This document shows positions 1 through 6,525 of a DNA stretch of 10,065 nucleotides, one piece after another. Source of the DNA: Candidatus Dadabacteria bacterium (GTDB taxonomy: Bacteria > Desulfobacterota_D > UBA1144 > Nemesobacterales > UBA2774); contig DAOVUC010000033.1 in NCBI GenBank assembly GCA_030632765.1, positions 1-10,065 on the forward strand, read 5' to 3'. Both the position numbers and the translations under genes were made by a program. The notes under the pieces are model-generated. The model had not been told where the DNA came from and did not search any database. It worked only from the letters and a program-made list of their open reading frames with translations. How positions within the stretch are numbered: the stretch's first letter is position 1; each line of letters begins with the position of its first letter.

Positions 1-26
1 AGCCAGAACAAAAAGTATATGATTAA

Positions 27-40
27 AAAAATGCATTTTT
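27..40. repeat. 14-bp AT-rich perfect palindrome after porin gene
   Basis: AAAAATG followed by its reverse complement CATTTTT, 13 bp beyond the porin stop codon. Read on the minus strand, the second arm runs on into seven T residues. It could act as a weak A/U-only terminator hairpin with a TGCA loop, but there is no GC stem, so this is only a possibility. Confidence 0.3.
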
Positions 41-52
41 CTTATATAAAGT

Positions 53-1393
53 TTAGAATTGAACCTGGAATTGCATCCTTAATACTTTTTCATCAATGTC
101 CTGCGCTCCTTGGGTAAAACTGGTTTTTATAAGTGAGTAACTAAGCTGTAACTTCAAATTGTTATTACGTGATATATAAATGTTCATCCCGGGCGTTAGC
201 TCCCAACTACTATCTCTTACGATTGCACCTATTCCAACCACGTTTGGAGAGGTATCATAAAATATATACGCCCATCTTCCCGCAACCTCTATAAAGTCGG
301 GTACCAAAAATAATCCGCTCTGTATACGTAATCCCTGATCATAGGCGGTATCTCTACCCCCTTCATCCGGATCTATCCATCTGCCAAGATAAGCCCCTTC
401 TACATTAAACATCGGCAGCTTATACGCAGCATCAGCGGTAATTGATGCAACACCGCCGCGGACTATCCCCAATTCGGCAAATCTCTCTACCAAGGCTCCC
501 GAATCGGGCGTTTTCCCCCTTATGTCCAAATCCGGTATTCCCACAAAGGCCACTCCAAAAACAAATACGGGCACTTTAGTAAAATCCGACACCAGCTTAT
601 AATCTCCACTCGTCGGGAAACTCCCACTGCCGTATTGCAGTGTTCCGCCAAAACCCAACTGAACCCTCGTAGCAAATAAATTGGATCCTACAGCTGTTCC
701 CTCTTCAGTTCCCTGTGTCCCGTCTCCGATAAATACACCCGTTCCGTATTCCAGGTGTTTGCCCAAGATACCGTATAAACTTATGCCCCTATCCCTGGCA
801 TAAGCAAACTCAGTATTCACAATCGACCTTTCAACCAATAGAAGTGCAGAGGAGGAATTTAGCTCTTCTCTATTAAATGGAATCTTAAACTGTCCTATTC
901 TGGGAAATATCTCTTTCAGATACACAACATCAACATACGCATCCTTAAGTTGTATTCCGCTTGCGTCTCCCAGATGGTTTAGCTTTATATCATCTCTGCT
1001 GACCTGAAGAACATATTTAAGCCATGGCCTAAAAGCGTGACCGTCAAACTTTAACCTCAACCTTCTAAGAAAGAATTCCGTATCTGTACTATTATTATCT
1101 TGATCGGTTACAGAAAATTGAAGCTGGACACGTGTTCTGTACCTGACCCTAAAATTTCCGTTTTTCGACTCGAAAACAAGGCCGTCATTGTAATGGGATT
1201 TTAAATAGTTATAAATGGCCCTGGGTCTGGACACTATTTTGTTAATAACCGGCTTGTCAGCTTCTTCTTCCTTGGAAAGAACCCCAGCTGCATTTTCAGC
1301 GTCATCTGTCTCGGTAGACCGTGCTTGAGAATTGGCCAGTGGGACCTGTAGGAAAATGGCTGCAAATATTAGCAACTTTAAAAGCAATTTCAT
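53..1393 (-). CDS. OprO/OprP-family phosphate-selective porin
   Basis: Outer-membrane beta-barrel channel of the phosphate-selective porin O/P family, probably moving phosphate or other anions into the periplasm. The 446-residue length fits the family. A signal peptide covers about residues 1-24 (MKLLLKLL, hydrophobic core, then a likely cut near NSQA/RS), followed by an acidic linker to about 48. Family-typical segments are the paired-arginine strand FFLRRLRLKFDGH (107-119), GQFKIPFNREEL (167-178) and RDRGISLYG (201-209). The protein ends in a terminal phenylalanine (QFQVQF), the usual beta-barrel assembly signal. The ATG at 1393 is chosen because it directly precedes the signal peptide; its Shine-Dalgarno is weak (GAGAG). 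It diverges from phoB, and a Pho-box-like array lies 53 bp upstream, which supports a phosphate role. Substrate specificity cannot be read from sequence; relatives can pass other anions such as pyrophosphate or arsenate. Confidence 0.88.
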   Translation of the reverse strand: MKLLLKLLIFAAIFLQVPLANSQARSTETDDAENAAGVLSKEEEADKPVINKIVSRPRAIYNYLKSHYNDGLVFESKNGNFRVRYRTRVQLQFSVTDQDNNSTDTEFFLRRLRLKFDGHAFRPWLKYVLQVSRDDIKLNHLGDASGIQLKDAYVDVVYLKEIFPRIGQFKIPFNREELNSSSALLLVERSIVNTEFAYARDRGISLYGILGKHLEYGTGVFIGDGTQGTEEGTAVGSNLFATRVQLGFGGTLQYGSGSFPTSGDYKLVSDFTKVPVFVFGVAFVGIPDLDIRGKTPDSGALVERFAELGIVRGGVASITADAAYKLPMFNVEGAYLGRWIDPDEGGRDTAYDQGLRIQSGLFLVPDFIEVAGRWAYIFYDTSPNVVGIGAIVRDSSWELTPGMNIYISRNNNLKLQLSYSLIKTSFTQGAQDIDEKVLRMQFQVQF

Positions 1394-1413
1394 CTCTCAA
1401 CACCATCCATTTT

Positions 1414-1419
1414 AATATA
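1414..1419 (-). promoter_or_regulatory. Candidate -10 element for the porin gene
   Basis: TATATT on the minus strand, 20 bp upstream of the porin start codon and 26 bp downstream of the last Pho-box-like hexamer. No good -35 hexamer is seen at 17 bp, as expected for an activator-dependent Pho promoter where the box replaces the -35. The element is short and the region AT-rich, so chance is possible. Confidence 0.35.
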
Positions 1420-1445
1420 ATTAGAACTAGAGGATAAAGAAGTAA

Positions 1446-1484
1446 AATAAATTTGGTGTGAAATTAATGTTAAGATTCAGTTAA
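1446..1484 (-). promoter_or_regulatory. Pho-box-like array of four 11-bp-spaced hexamers
   Basis: Read on the minus strand (towards the porin) there are four hexamers, TTAACT, TTAACA, TTCACA and TTTATT, each separated by exactly 5 bp. This is the arrangement known for Bacillus PhoP boxes (consensus TT[ACT]A[CT]A with 5-bp spacers). It shares the 11-bp period of Escherichia coli PhoB half-sites. Two hexamers match the PhoP consensus fully and two miss one position. The strongest pair also appears on the plus strand as GTTAAGA-TTCA-GTTAAGA (1469-1486). The array sits between an OprP-like porin and phoB, the place where a PhoB operator is expected. Binding by this PhoB is inferred. Confidence 0.55.
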
Positions 1485-1497
1485 GAATGGGCGGGGC

Positions 1498-1509
1498 TTC
1501 TTGCAAGAA
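1498..1509. repeat. 12-bp perfect palindrome upstream of phoB
   Basis: TTCTTGCAAGAA is a perfect dyad 66 bp upstream of the phoB start, just past the Pho-box-like array. It contains a poor -35-like TTGCAA (1501-1506), but I find no convincing -10 at the right distance. It may be an operator for a dimeric regulator or part of the phoB promoter; no regulator can be named. Confidence 0.35.
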
Positions 1510-1575
1510 AAAAGGTTTCGTTTAATCTATAGGTAAATTCCCAAGAGAATATTTCTACCCAGGAACTATAAAACC

Positions 1576-2265
1576 ATGTCTGAGAAACTAATTACTATAG
1601 TAGATGACGAAGAAGATATAGTCGATCTTGTAAGCCATCATTTAAAAAGAGAGGGATTTAAAGTAAAAGAATTTCATAACGGCAGGGATTTTCTATCCTT
1701 TCTTGAGTCAGTGGCTCCTGATCTTGCAGTTTTGGATATTATGCTCCCCGGGATAGACGGTCTTGAGATCTGCAGGATCTTAAAAAACAAAAACAGCACA
1801 AGCTCTATACCTATAATTATGCTAACCGCCAAAGCAAGTGAAGCTGATATAGTAGTTGGGCTTGAGTTAGGCGCTGATGACTACATTGTAAAACCTTTTA
1901 GTCCTAGGGAATTGGTGGCTAGGGTAAAAACTGTGCTTAGAAGAACAAGTGCAGTAGAAAATGTGGGGAACGTTATCAAGATTGGGCCTCTCTTAGTGAA
2001 CACAGAAAAATATGAAGTGAGCGTTGATAACAACAGGATAAATCTTACTACAACAGAGTTTAAAATCCTCGAAGTTCTCGCTGAAGGAGAAGGGAGAGTT
2101 TTTACTAGGGACCAGCTCTTAAAAAAGAAACGGCTTTGGGGAGACGAAAAATTGGTATATGATAGAACAATAGACGTACACATTAAAAACCTAAGAGAAA
2201 AACTCGGTATTGCCGGGAGCATGATTAAAACGATAAGAAGTATAGGATATAAATTAGAAGAGTAG
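1576..2265 (+). CDS. phoB: Phosphate regulon response regulator PhoB (OmpR/PhoB family)
   Basis: DNA-binding response regulator, 229 residues, the usual length. The receiver domain spans about 1-122. It has the acidic pocket D10/D11, phospho-acceptor D54 (in AVLDIMLPG), switch residue T84 and conserved K106 (in DDYIVKPFSP). The C-terminal winged helix spans about 132-228 and carries the family sequence TTTEFKILEVL and the recognition-helix region RTIDVHIKNLREKLG. The partner is PhoR, whose gene begins 7 bp after the phoB stop, so the two are co-transcribed. The ATG at 1576 has only a distant AGGA (1561) as ribosome site. The PhoB name rests on strong domain similarity, the PhoR-like kinase and the divergent OprP-like porin. 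Other OmpR-family regulators look alike, so the exact stimulus is inferred. Confidence 0.87.
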   Translation: MSEKLITIVDDEEDIVDLVSHHLKREGFKVKEFHNGRDFLSFLESVAPDLAVLDIMLPGIDGLEICRILKNKNSTSSIPIIMLTAKASEADIVVGLELGADDYIVKPFSPRELVARVKTVLRRTSAVENVGNVIKIGPLLVNTEKYEVSVDNNRINLTTTEFKILEVLAEGEGRVFTRDQLLKKKRLWGDEKLVYDRTIDVHIKNLREKLGIAGSMIKTIRSIGYKLEE

Positions 2266-2272
2266 GTAACAG

Positions 2273-4042
2273 TTGAGCATATTTTGGAAACAGTTTATAT
2301 CTAGCTTTCTAATCATAGTCTTGGTCTTATTTCTTTTCACGTTCTTGGTAATCGGAGAATTAAATAAATACGATAAATCGCTTACTAAAGAAAGGCTACA
2401 GACAGCTGCAAATCTGAGCACTCAAGTTCTTAAACCATCTTTAGAGAATCCAACCATAGAAGGGGTCCAATCAACAGTATCAAGCCTGGGGGAGAAAACC
2501 GGGATCAGGATCACTGTTATAGACAAAAACGGCGTGGTCTTAGGTGACTCTAAGAAAAACCCCTGGGAGATGGAAAACCATTTAGAGAGACCTGAAATTA
2601 AGCAGGCCCTTAATAATGAGATTGGAGAAAGCACTCGCTATAGCTCAACTCTTCAAAAAGAAATGTTTTACGTTGCGGTTCCCCATCAAGATGAAAATGG
2701 AAAAACTAAAACTATAATAAGGACAGCTCTTCCGTTAAGCATTATTCAACAAGCACTAATACCACTTGAATCAAAAGTAATTTATATGGGGATCTTGCTA
2801 ACTATACTTGCCCTATTTCTATCATTGGCAGTATCAAGAACTATGACCAAATCCCTTGCGGGAATAATCAATATTTCAGATGAGCTTGCCAAAGGTAACC
2901 TGGACGTCCAAATACCGGTATCCGATAGTAAGGGAGAGATACCCAAAATAACCCGGGCATTAAACCACATGGCTCAAAAACTAAATGAAGTATTCAAACA
3001 GCTATCTCACGAAAAGAACCAGCTCGAAGCCGTTCTTAGTGCTATGAGCGAAGGTGTTATGGTTGTATCAGAAAAAGGAAAGATAGTACTTACCAACAAT
3101 ACGCTTAAAGAGATGCTTAATCTTACGGACGACCCTTTTCAAAAGCCTTATTGGGAAGTATTTAGAAATAGAGAAGTAATAAAGCTTATAGAAGGTGTAC
3201 TTGAGGATTGGAAGCCGGACAAAAAGGAAATTTTCTACCTTTATCCTGAAGAAAGATATTATTTGGCTAATGTCATTCCACTCAATTCCCCCGAAAAAGA
3301 AGTCATAGTAGTAATGTTCGATATTACAGAATTTAAAAGGCTGGAGAATATAAAAGCCGATTTTATTGCCAACGTATCACATGAACTCAGAACCCCGCTC
3401 ACGGCTATAAAAGGTTACACGGAGACCCTTGAAGAAGAGGCATTTGAGAGCCCTCAGGACCAAAAGCACTTTCTAAGTATTATTAACCGCCACGCCGATA
3501 GGCTCATTAATATAGTGTCGGATCTCTTAGTTTTATCTGAGGTTGAGGGTAGGGATGCACTATCAAAAGAAAAGGAAAACAGCGATTTTGAAGAAGTAAA
3601 TATTGATGAAATTATTAAATCATCACTTGAGGCTCTTAAAACTAAAGCTACTGAAAAGGGTCTTGAAGTATCATTCCAAATCACCCAAAGCGCGCATATA
3701 ATTAGTGCGAACAGATTTCTCCTTGAGCAGATGTTCATTAACCTGATAGATAATGCAGTTAAATATACACCTGAACATGGCAAAATAGGGATAGAAATCT
3801 CTAGTCGTAATAAAGTGATTATAGTAGAAATCCATGATACCGGAATTGGTATCCCGAAGGAGAGTCTGCCAAGAATCTTCGAGCGATTCTATAGGGTCGA
3901 TAAAACACGGTCCAGAAAGATGGGGGGCACAGGGCTGGGGCTCAGCATTGTAAAACATATAGTAATAATACACGGCGGAAAAATTGAAGTTCAAAGTGAG
4001 GAAGGAAAGGGAAGCAGGTTTATAATAACCCTGCCTACATAG
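2273..4042 (+). CDS. phoR: PhoR-type sensor histidine kinase
   Basis: Membrane histidine kinase of 589 residues, partner of the preceding PhoB. Order of parts: TM1 about 8-28; periplasmic sensor about 29-165; TM2 about 167-188; HAMP about 189-242; PAS about 247-352; then HisKA with the H-box NVSHELRTPLTAIKGY, phospho-acceptor H370. The HATPase domain has N-box NLIDNAVKYT (490-499), G1 DTGIGI (522-527), F-box FERFY (536-540) and G2 GGTGLGL (551-557). All catalytic motifs are intact. The start is a TTG at 2273 with AGGT 5 nt upstream, overlapping the phoB stop. No ATG lies nearby, and TM1 begins just after it, so TTG is well supported. A large periplasmic domain plus HAMP and PAS is the long PhoR form (as in Bacillus), unlike the short E. 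coli PhoR. The gene converges with pheA, with 21 bp between stop codons and no clear terminator. Confidence 0.87.
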   Translation: MSIFWKQFISSFLIIVLVLFLFTFLVIGELNKYDKSLTKERLQTAANLSTQVLKPSLENPTIEGVQSTVSSLGEKTGIRITVIDKNGVVLGDSKKNPWEMENHLERPEIKQALNNEIGESTRYSSTLQKEMFYVAVPHQDENGKTKTIIRTALPLSIIQQALIPLESKVIYMGILLTILALFLSLAVSRTMTKSLAGIINISDELAKGNLDVQIPVSDSKGEIPKITRALNHMAQKLNEVFKQLSHEKNQLEAVLSAMSEGVMVVSEKGKIVLTNNTLKEMLNLTDDPFQKPYWEVFRNREVIKLIEGVLEDWKPDKKEIFYLYPEERYYLANVIPLNSPEKEVIVVMFDITEFKRLENIKADFIANVSHELRTPLTAIKGYTETLEEEAFESPQDQKHFLSIINRHADRLINIVSDLLVLSEVEGRDALSKEKENSDFEEVNIDEIIKSSLEALKTKATEKGLEVSFQITQSAHIISANRFLLEQMFINLIDNAVKYTPEHGKIGIEISSRNKVIIVEIHDTGIGIPKESLPRIFERFYRVDKTRSRKMGGTGLGLSIVKHIVIIHGGKIEVQSEEGKGSRFIITLPT

Positions 4043-4063
4043 AACTTACGAGCTCTGGAAAGC

Positions 4064-5152
4064 TTATTTACTTAATTTGCCCTCAGGGTAAGAACCCAGC
4101 ACCTTCAGATAAACACAGTCTTTATTCAGCTTTGATAGCAAGCCCTTTATAAGCTTATCTTGAGCATGACCCTTGAAATCTACAAAAAATAAATACTCCC
4201 AGCGCCTTTCCTTGGAAGGTCTCGATTCTATTTTTGAAAGATTCACTTTTGCATCAGAAAAGGGCTGGAAAAACGCCTTCTGTAAAGCGCCCGGTATATC
4301 TTTTAACGAGAACACGATTGAGGTCCGGTCTTGTCCTGTTGGTTTGTTGATTCGATCACCTATTACAAAAAACCTCGTTGTGTTCAGGCTGCTCTCCTCA
4401 ATATTCTTTTGAATAACATTGAGCTTATATATGGAGGCTGAGTGTTCACTTGCTATGGCGGCAAGATTTTTCTTTCTTGTAGCAAGCCTGGCGGCTTCAG
4501 CTGTGCTTGAAGTTTCTAGGAGCTCCAAGCCTGGAATATTTTTGCTTATCCATTTCTTGCATTGACCAATCGCCTGAGGATGAGATGCGACAACCTTAAT
4601 ATCATTAATGTTTCCCGTTTTGGATAGAAAAAAGTGGTTTATCCGCTCAAAGAGTTCAGCCGCTATCTGAAGATGCGACCGAGACAAGAGATCAAGCACC
4701 ATCCCTACTGAACCCTCAATTGAGTTCTCCACCGGCACAACTCCAAATGAGACTCTCTGGTTTTCCACTTCCTCAAACACTTCTTCGAAGCTTCCTACCG
4801 GTATAAGCTCAGCTGAGCCCCCGAACTCATGAAAGGAGGCCTGGTGAGAATAGCTCCCTTCAGGTCCCAGATACGCAACCCTAGTAGGCTGCTGTAGTGA
4901 GCGGCTAGCGGAAATTATTTCCCTGAAAATATTTAAAACTGAATCGTCCGAGAGTGGACCTTCATTAAGTTCCTTTAATTTTTTTTCAATAAGCATCTCT
5001 CTAACCGGATCATATACCCCTACGGAATTCTCCATTTTCAGCTTTCTAATCTCAAGCGCTATATCACCGCGCTCGTTTAGGAGCTTAAGTATCTCCTGAT
5101 CAAGAGAATCTATCTTTTTTCTAAAGTTGTCGAAGTTATTTGAGGAGCCCAT
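4064..5152 (-). CDS. pheA: Bifunctional chorismate mutase/prephenate dehydratase (P-protein)
   Basis: Cytoplasmic enzyme converting chorismate to prephenate and then to phenylpyruvate, the committed branch to phenylalanine. From the ATG at 5152 it is 362 residues, the common P-protein length. The AroQ chorismate mutase spans about 7-88 (FRKKIDSLDQEILKLLNERG; candidate active-site R11, R28, K39). The prephenate dehydratase domain spans about 91-268 (VAYLGPEGSYSHQA, VVPVENSIEG, and catalytic T259-R260-F261). The ACT regulatory domain spans about 277-356 with GAL (288-290) and ESRP (309-312), the phenylalanine-binding motifs, so feedback inhibition is expected. An in-frame TTG at 5209 would add 19 residues, but that TTG is part of the -35 box of the gene's promoter and the extra residues match no family sequence. 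The ATG at 5152 has GAGAG just upstream. Confidence 0.93.
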   Translation of the reverse strand: MGSSNNFDNFRKKIDSLDQEILKLLNERGDIALEIRKLKMENSVGVYDPVREMLIEKKLKELNEGPLSDDSVLNIFREIISASRSLQQPTRVAYLGPEGSYSHQASFHEFGGSAELIPVGSFEEVFEEVENQRVSFGVVPVENSIEGSVGMVLDLLSRSHLQIAAELFERINHFFLSKTGNINDIKVVASHPQAIGQCKKWISKNIPGLELLETSSTAEAARLATRKKNLAAIASEHSASIYKLNVIQKNIEESSLNTTRFFVIGDRINKPTGQDRTSIVFSLKDIPGALQKAFFQPFSDAKVNLSKIESRPSKERRWEYLFFVDFKGHAQDKLIKGLLSKLNKDCVYLKVLGSYPEGKLSK

Positions 5153-5180
5153 TTTCTCTCTTTTAAAAAGGTTTGTGACA

Positions 5181-5209
5181 ATGATAGCAACAGGGAAAAT
5201 ATAAGTCAA
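5181..5209 (-). promoter_or_regulatory. Sigma70-type promoter of pheA
   Basis: On the minus strand TTGACT (5209-5204), a 17-bp spacer, then TATCAT (5186-5181); each hexamer matches consensus at five of six positions. Transcription should start near 5174, leaving a leader of about 22 nt before the ATG at 5152. That is too short for a leader-peptide attenuator of the E. coli pheA kind. The position rules out the upstream TTG start. Confidence 0.72.
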
Positions 5210-5294
5210 ATCTTATCATAACTTGGGTAATTTACATCAATAGTCCTATGTAATACAAAATAGAGGAGAAGAAATAAACTAAGGGAAATAGAAT

Positions 5295-5330
5295 AAAAAA
5301 GGGGGTCCATGCTCCCCTTAAGTTTTTTTT
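5295..5330. terminator. Bidirectional rho-independent terminator
   Basis: A stem of AAGGGG (5299-5304) pairs with CCCCTT (5314-5319) around a 9-nt loop. On the minus strand it is followed by a run of T (complement of 5295-5300), ending the IPTL-CTERM gene whose stop lies 32 bp before it. On the plus strand it is followed by eight T (5323-5330), so it can also stop transcription from the other side. It insulates pheA from the upstream minus-strand gene. Confidence 0.8.
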
Positions 5331-5351
5331 AATTTGAAATGATTTTAGGTT

Positions 5352-5708
5352 TTAAGCAGTTACTTTCCTTCTTCTCATAACCATAAATCCAACTATTCCC
5401 AAAACTCCCGCCATTGCGATTAGTCCCCATTCAGATAGGGTTGGGACGTTACTTGCAGGATTGGTACAGAAGGTCTCATTAATACTACAAACCTCACCTT
5501 CGAAAAATTCCCCTTCTGCATTACATTCCGTGACGCCTTCCTCGCTGAAAATATTTTGACAAAAAAGGCTCGGCTCAGCCTTAACCTCAAACTCGCAACA
5601 TCCTAGTGGCTCAACTCCCGAATACCCCTTCTCAGGTAAAGCTAGAAAGAAGAAACCAATAACAAGAAAAGTAGCTACAAATATTGACATACTTTTTTTA
5701 CTTATCAT
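5352..5708 (-). CDS. Small exported cysteine-rich protein with IPTL-CTERM sorting signal
   Basis: 118-residue protein. A signal peptide covers about 1-30 (ISKKSMSIF then a hydrophobic core). The mature middle is acidic and has six cysteines: C37, C38, C50, C62, C74 and C81. It ends in the IPTL-CTERM tripartite signal: VPTLSEWG (88-95), a hydrophobic helix (about 96-111) and the basic tail RRRK. This class of C-terminal signal is thought to be recognised by an exosortase-like enzyme (XrtH type), which would process the protein at the envelope; no such enzyme gene is in the window. The ATG at 5708 has a strong AGGGGG 7-8 nt upstream. The gene stands alone, with 178 bp to the gene before it and a strong terminator after it. 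The middle matches no family I recognise; six cysteines suggest disulphides. Function unknown; the sorting-signal call is firm. Confidence 0.83.
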   Translation of the reverse strand: MISKKSMSIFVATFLVIGFFFLALPEKGYSGVEPLGCCEFEVKAEPSLFCQNIFSEEGVTECNAEGEFFEGEVCSINETFCTNPASNVPTLSEWGLIAMAGVLGIVGFMVMRRRKVTA

Positions 5709-5886
5709 TCTACATCCCCCTTTATTTTGTTTATATACAAATTGGTTGATACAGTCTTATCACAGGTTCGGAATTGAAATCAAGAAGTTATATTGACCCG
5801 ATGTCTGTATTTACGCCTATATTTTGTATTAATGCTTGCAAAGAAGGGATATAAATGAGTGGTATTGTTACCACATCGTAAAAGAA
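5709..5886. other. Intergenic region with one inverted repeat
   Basis: Contains a 6-bp inverted repeat, GTGGTA-TTGT-TACCAC at 5859-5874, 13-28 bp beyond the stop of the DUF151 gene. There is no T-run after it on the minus strand, so it is a poor terminator; it could be an operator or an RNA 3'-end hairpin. A -10-like TATAAA lies near the IPTL gene start (about 5728-5733, minus), but no matching -35 is seen. Nothing else is recognised. Confidence 0.35.
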
Positions 5887-6408
5887 TTAGAGCCCTCGTT
5901 TTTCCTTATCTGAGTCTTTGATGGCAGCCTTCTCTAAAACCGTTTTCTTTACAAAAATTGGAGAATTCATTCTTGACGCCAGTGCGATCGCGTCACTGGG
6001 GCGGGCGTCAATTTTTGACACCTTGCCTCCTACCGAGACCTCCACTTGAGCGTAGAAAACCTCATCACGAAGATCAACAATTACTATCCTCTCTACCTTG
6101 GCTCCCATCGTTCTAATAATTGCCGCAATTAAATCATAAGTGAGAGGACGAGGGACAACTATTTCAGACAATCCTAACTCAATAGATCGTGCTTCACATA
6201 AACCAATCCAAATTGGGAGGACTGTATTTTGTTCCTTATCCGTCAAAAGCACTACAGGGCTTTGCACATTCTGATCAAAGGCAATTCCCTTTATCTCCAT
6301 TTCTTGCACTGCTTTTTCTTCACCTTTTTCAGCTTCCACGGTGAAGGTCATTGAAATCAAAACAAGGAAAGCTACTACTGAGATTTCAAGAATGAATATT
6401 TTTCTCAT
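5887..6408 (-). CDS. Exported DUF151 / bifunctional nuclease-family protein
   Basis: 173 residues. Residues about 36-162 match the DUF151 (bifunctional nuclease, BFN) family. Typical stretches are the MEIKGIAFDQN start strand, SPVVLLTDKE, VLPIWIGLCEARSIELGL, PRPLTYDLIAAII, GAKVERIVIVDLRDEVFYAQV and the signature IDARPSDAIALASR (133-146). Plant and mycobacterial members were reported to cleave RNA and DNA; most bacterial members are untested. Unusually, the protein starts with a clear signal peptide: MRKIF, a hydrophobic stretch about 9-22, and a VEA/EKG cut site near 26, so it should be periplasmic. The ATG at 6408 has AGGGG 7 nt upstream, which supports this start and therefore the signal peptide. 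A -10-like TATGAT lies at 6433-6438 without a good -35. It appears to be a single-gene unit. Enzyme activity in the periplasm is unproven. Confidence 0.82.
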   Translation of the reverse strand: MRKIFILEISVVAFLVLISMTFTVEAEKGEEKAVQEMEIKGIAFDQNVQSPVVLLTDKEQNTVLPIWIGLCEARSIELGLSEIVVPRPLTYDLIAAIIRTMGAKVERIVIVDLRDEVFYAQVEVSVGGKVSKIDARPSDAIALASRMNSPIFVKKTVLEKAAIKDSDKEKRGL

Positions 6409-6525
6409 GATTTCACCCCTAGAAGAAAGGATATCATAAATCAGTTATCAAGGCTCCAATAAATTAATATGGCAGATTTCTAAAAGAAATATGGTGGGAT
6501 AGTCTATAATAAGATTAAGGGACTT
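6409..6525. other. Intergenic gap between cupin and DUF151 genes
   Basis: A small inverted repeat, ATTTCT-AAA-AGAAAT (6476-6490), lies 36 bp after the cupin stop with no T-run. A plus-strand TATAAT (6505-6510) has no gene to serve. A minus-strand TATGAT (6433-6438) is the only candidate -10 for the DUF151 gene. No firm terminator is visible. Confidence 0.3.

Noticed and set aside
1881..2222. 113-codon minus-strand open frame inside phoB
   Set aside because: It overlaps the conserved DNA-binding domain on the other strand and resembles no family.
3671..3994. 107-codon minus-strand open frame inside phoR
   Set aside because: It lies opposite the conserved kinase ATPase domain, has no ribosome site and reads as low-complexity tyrosine-rich sequence; it is a shadow of phoR.
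4043..4063. Possible terminator between convergent phoR and pheA
   Set aside because: AGCT elements around position 4050-4062 give only a 4-bp stem and no T-run, so no terminator is called.
4173..4412. Plus-strand open frame inside pheA
   Set aside because: It is antisense to the conserved ACT and dehydratase domains, with no ribosome site or recognisable protein.
5153..5209. 19-residue N-terminal extension of PheA
   Set aside because: Its TTG is part of the -35 box and the predicted transcript starts after it; it looks hydrophobic by chance and matches no P-protein.
6476..6490. Inverted repeat after the cupin gene as a terminator
   Set aside because: The 6-bp A/T-rich stem has only a 3-nt loop and no T-run; too weak to call.
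6505..6510. Perfect plus-strand TATAAT
   Set aside because: No plus-strand gene follows and no -35 accompanies it; chance occurrence in AT-rich DNA.
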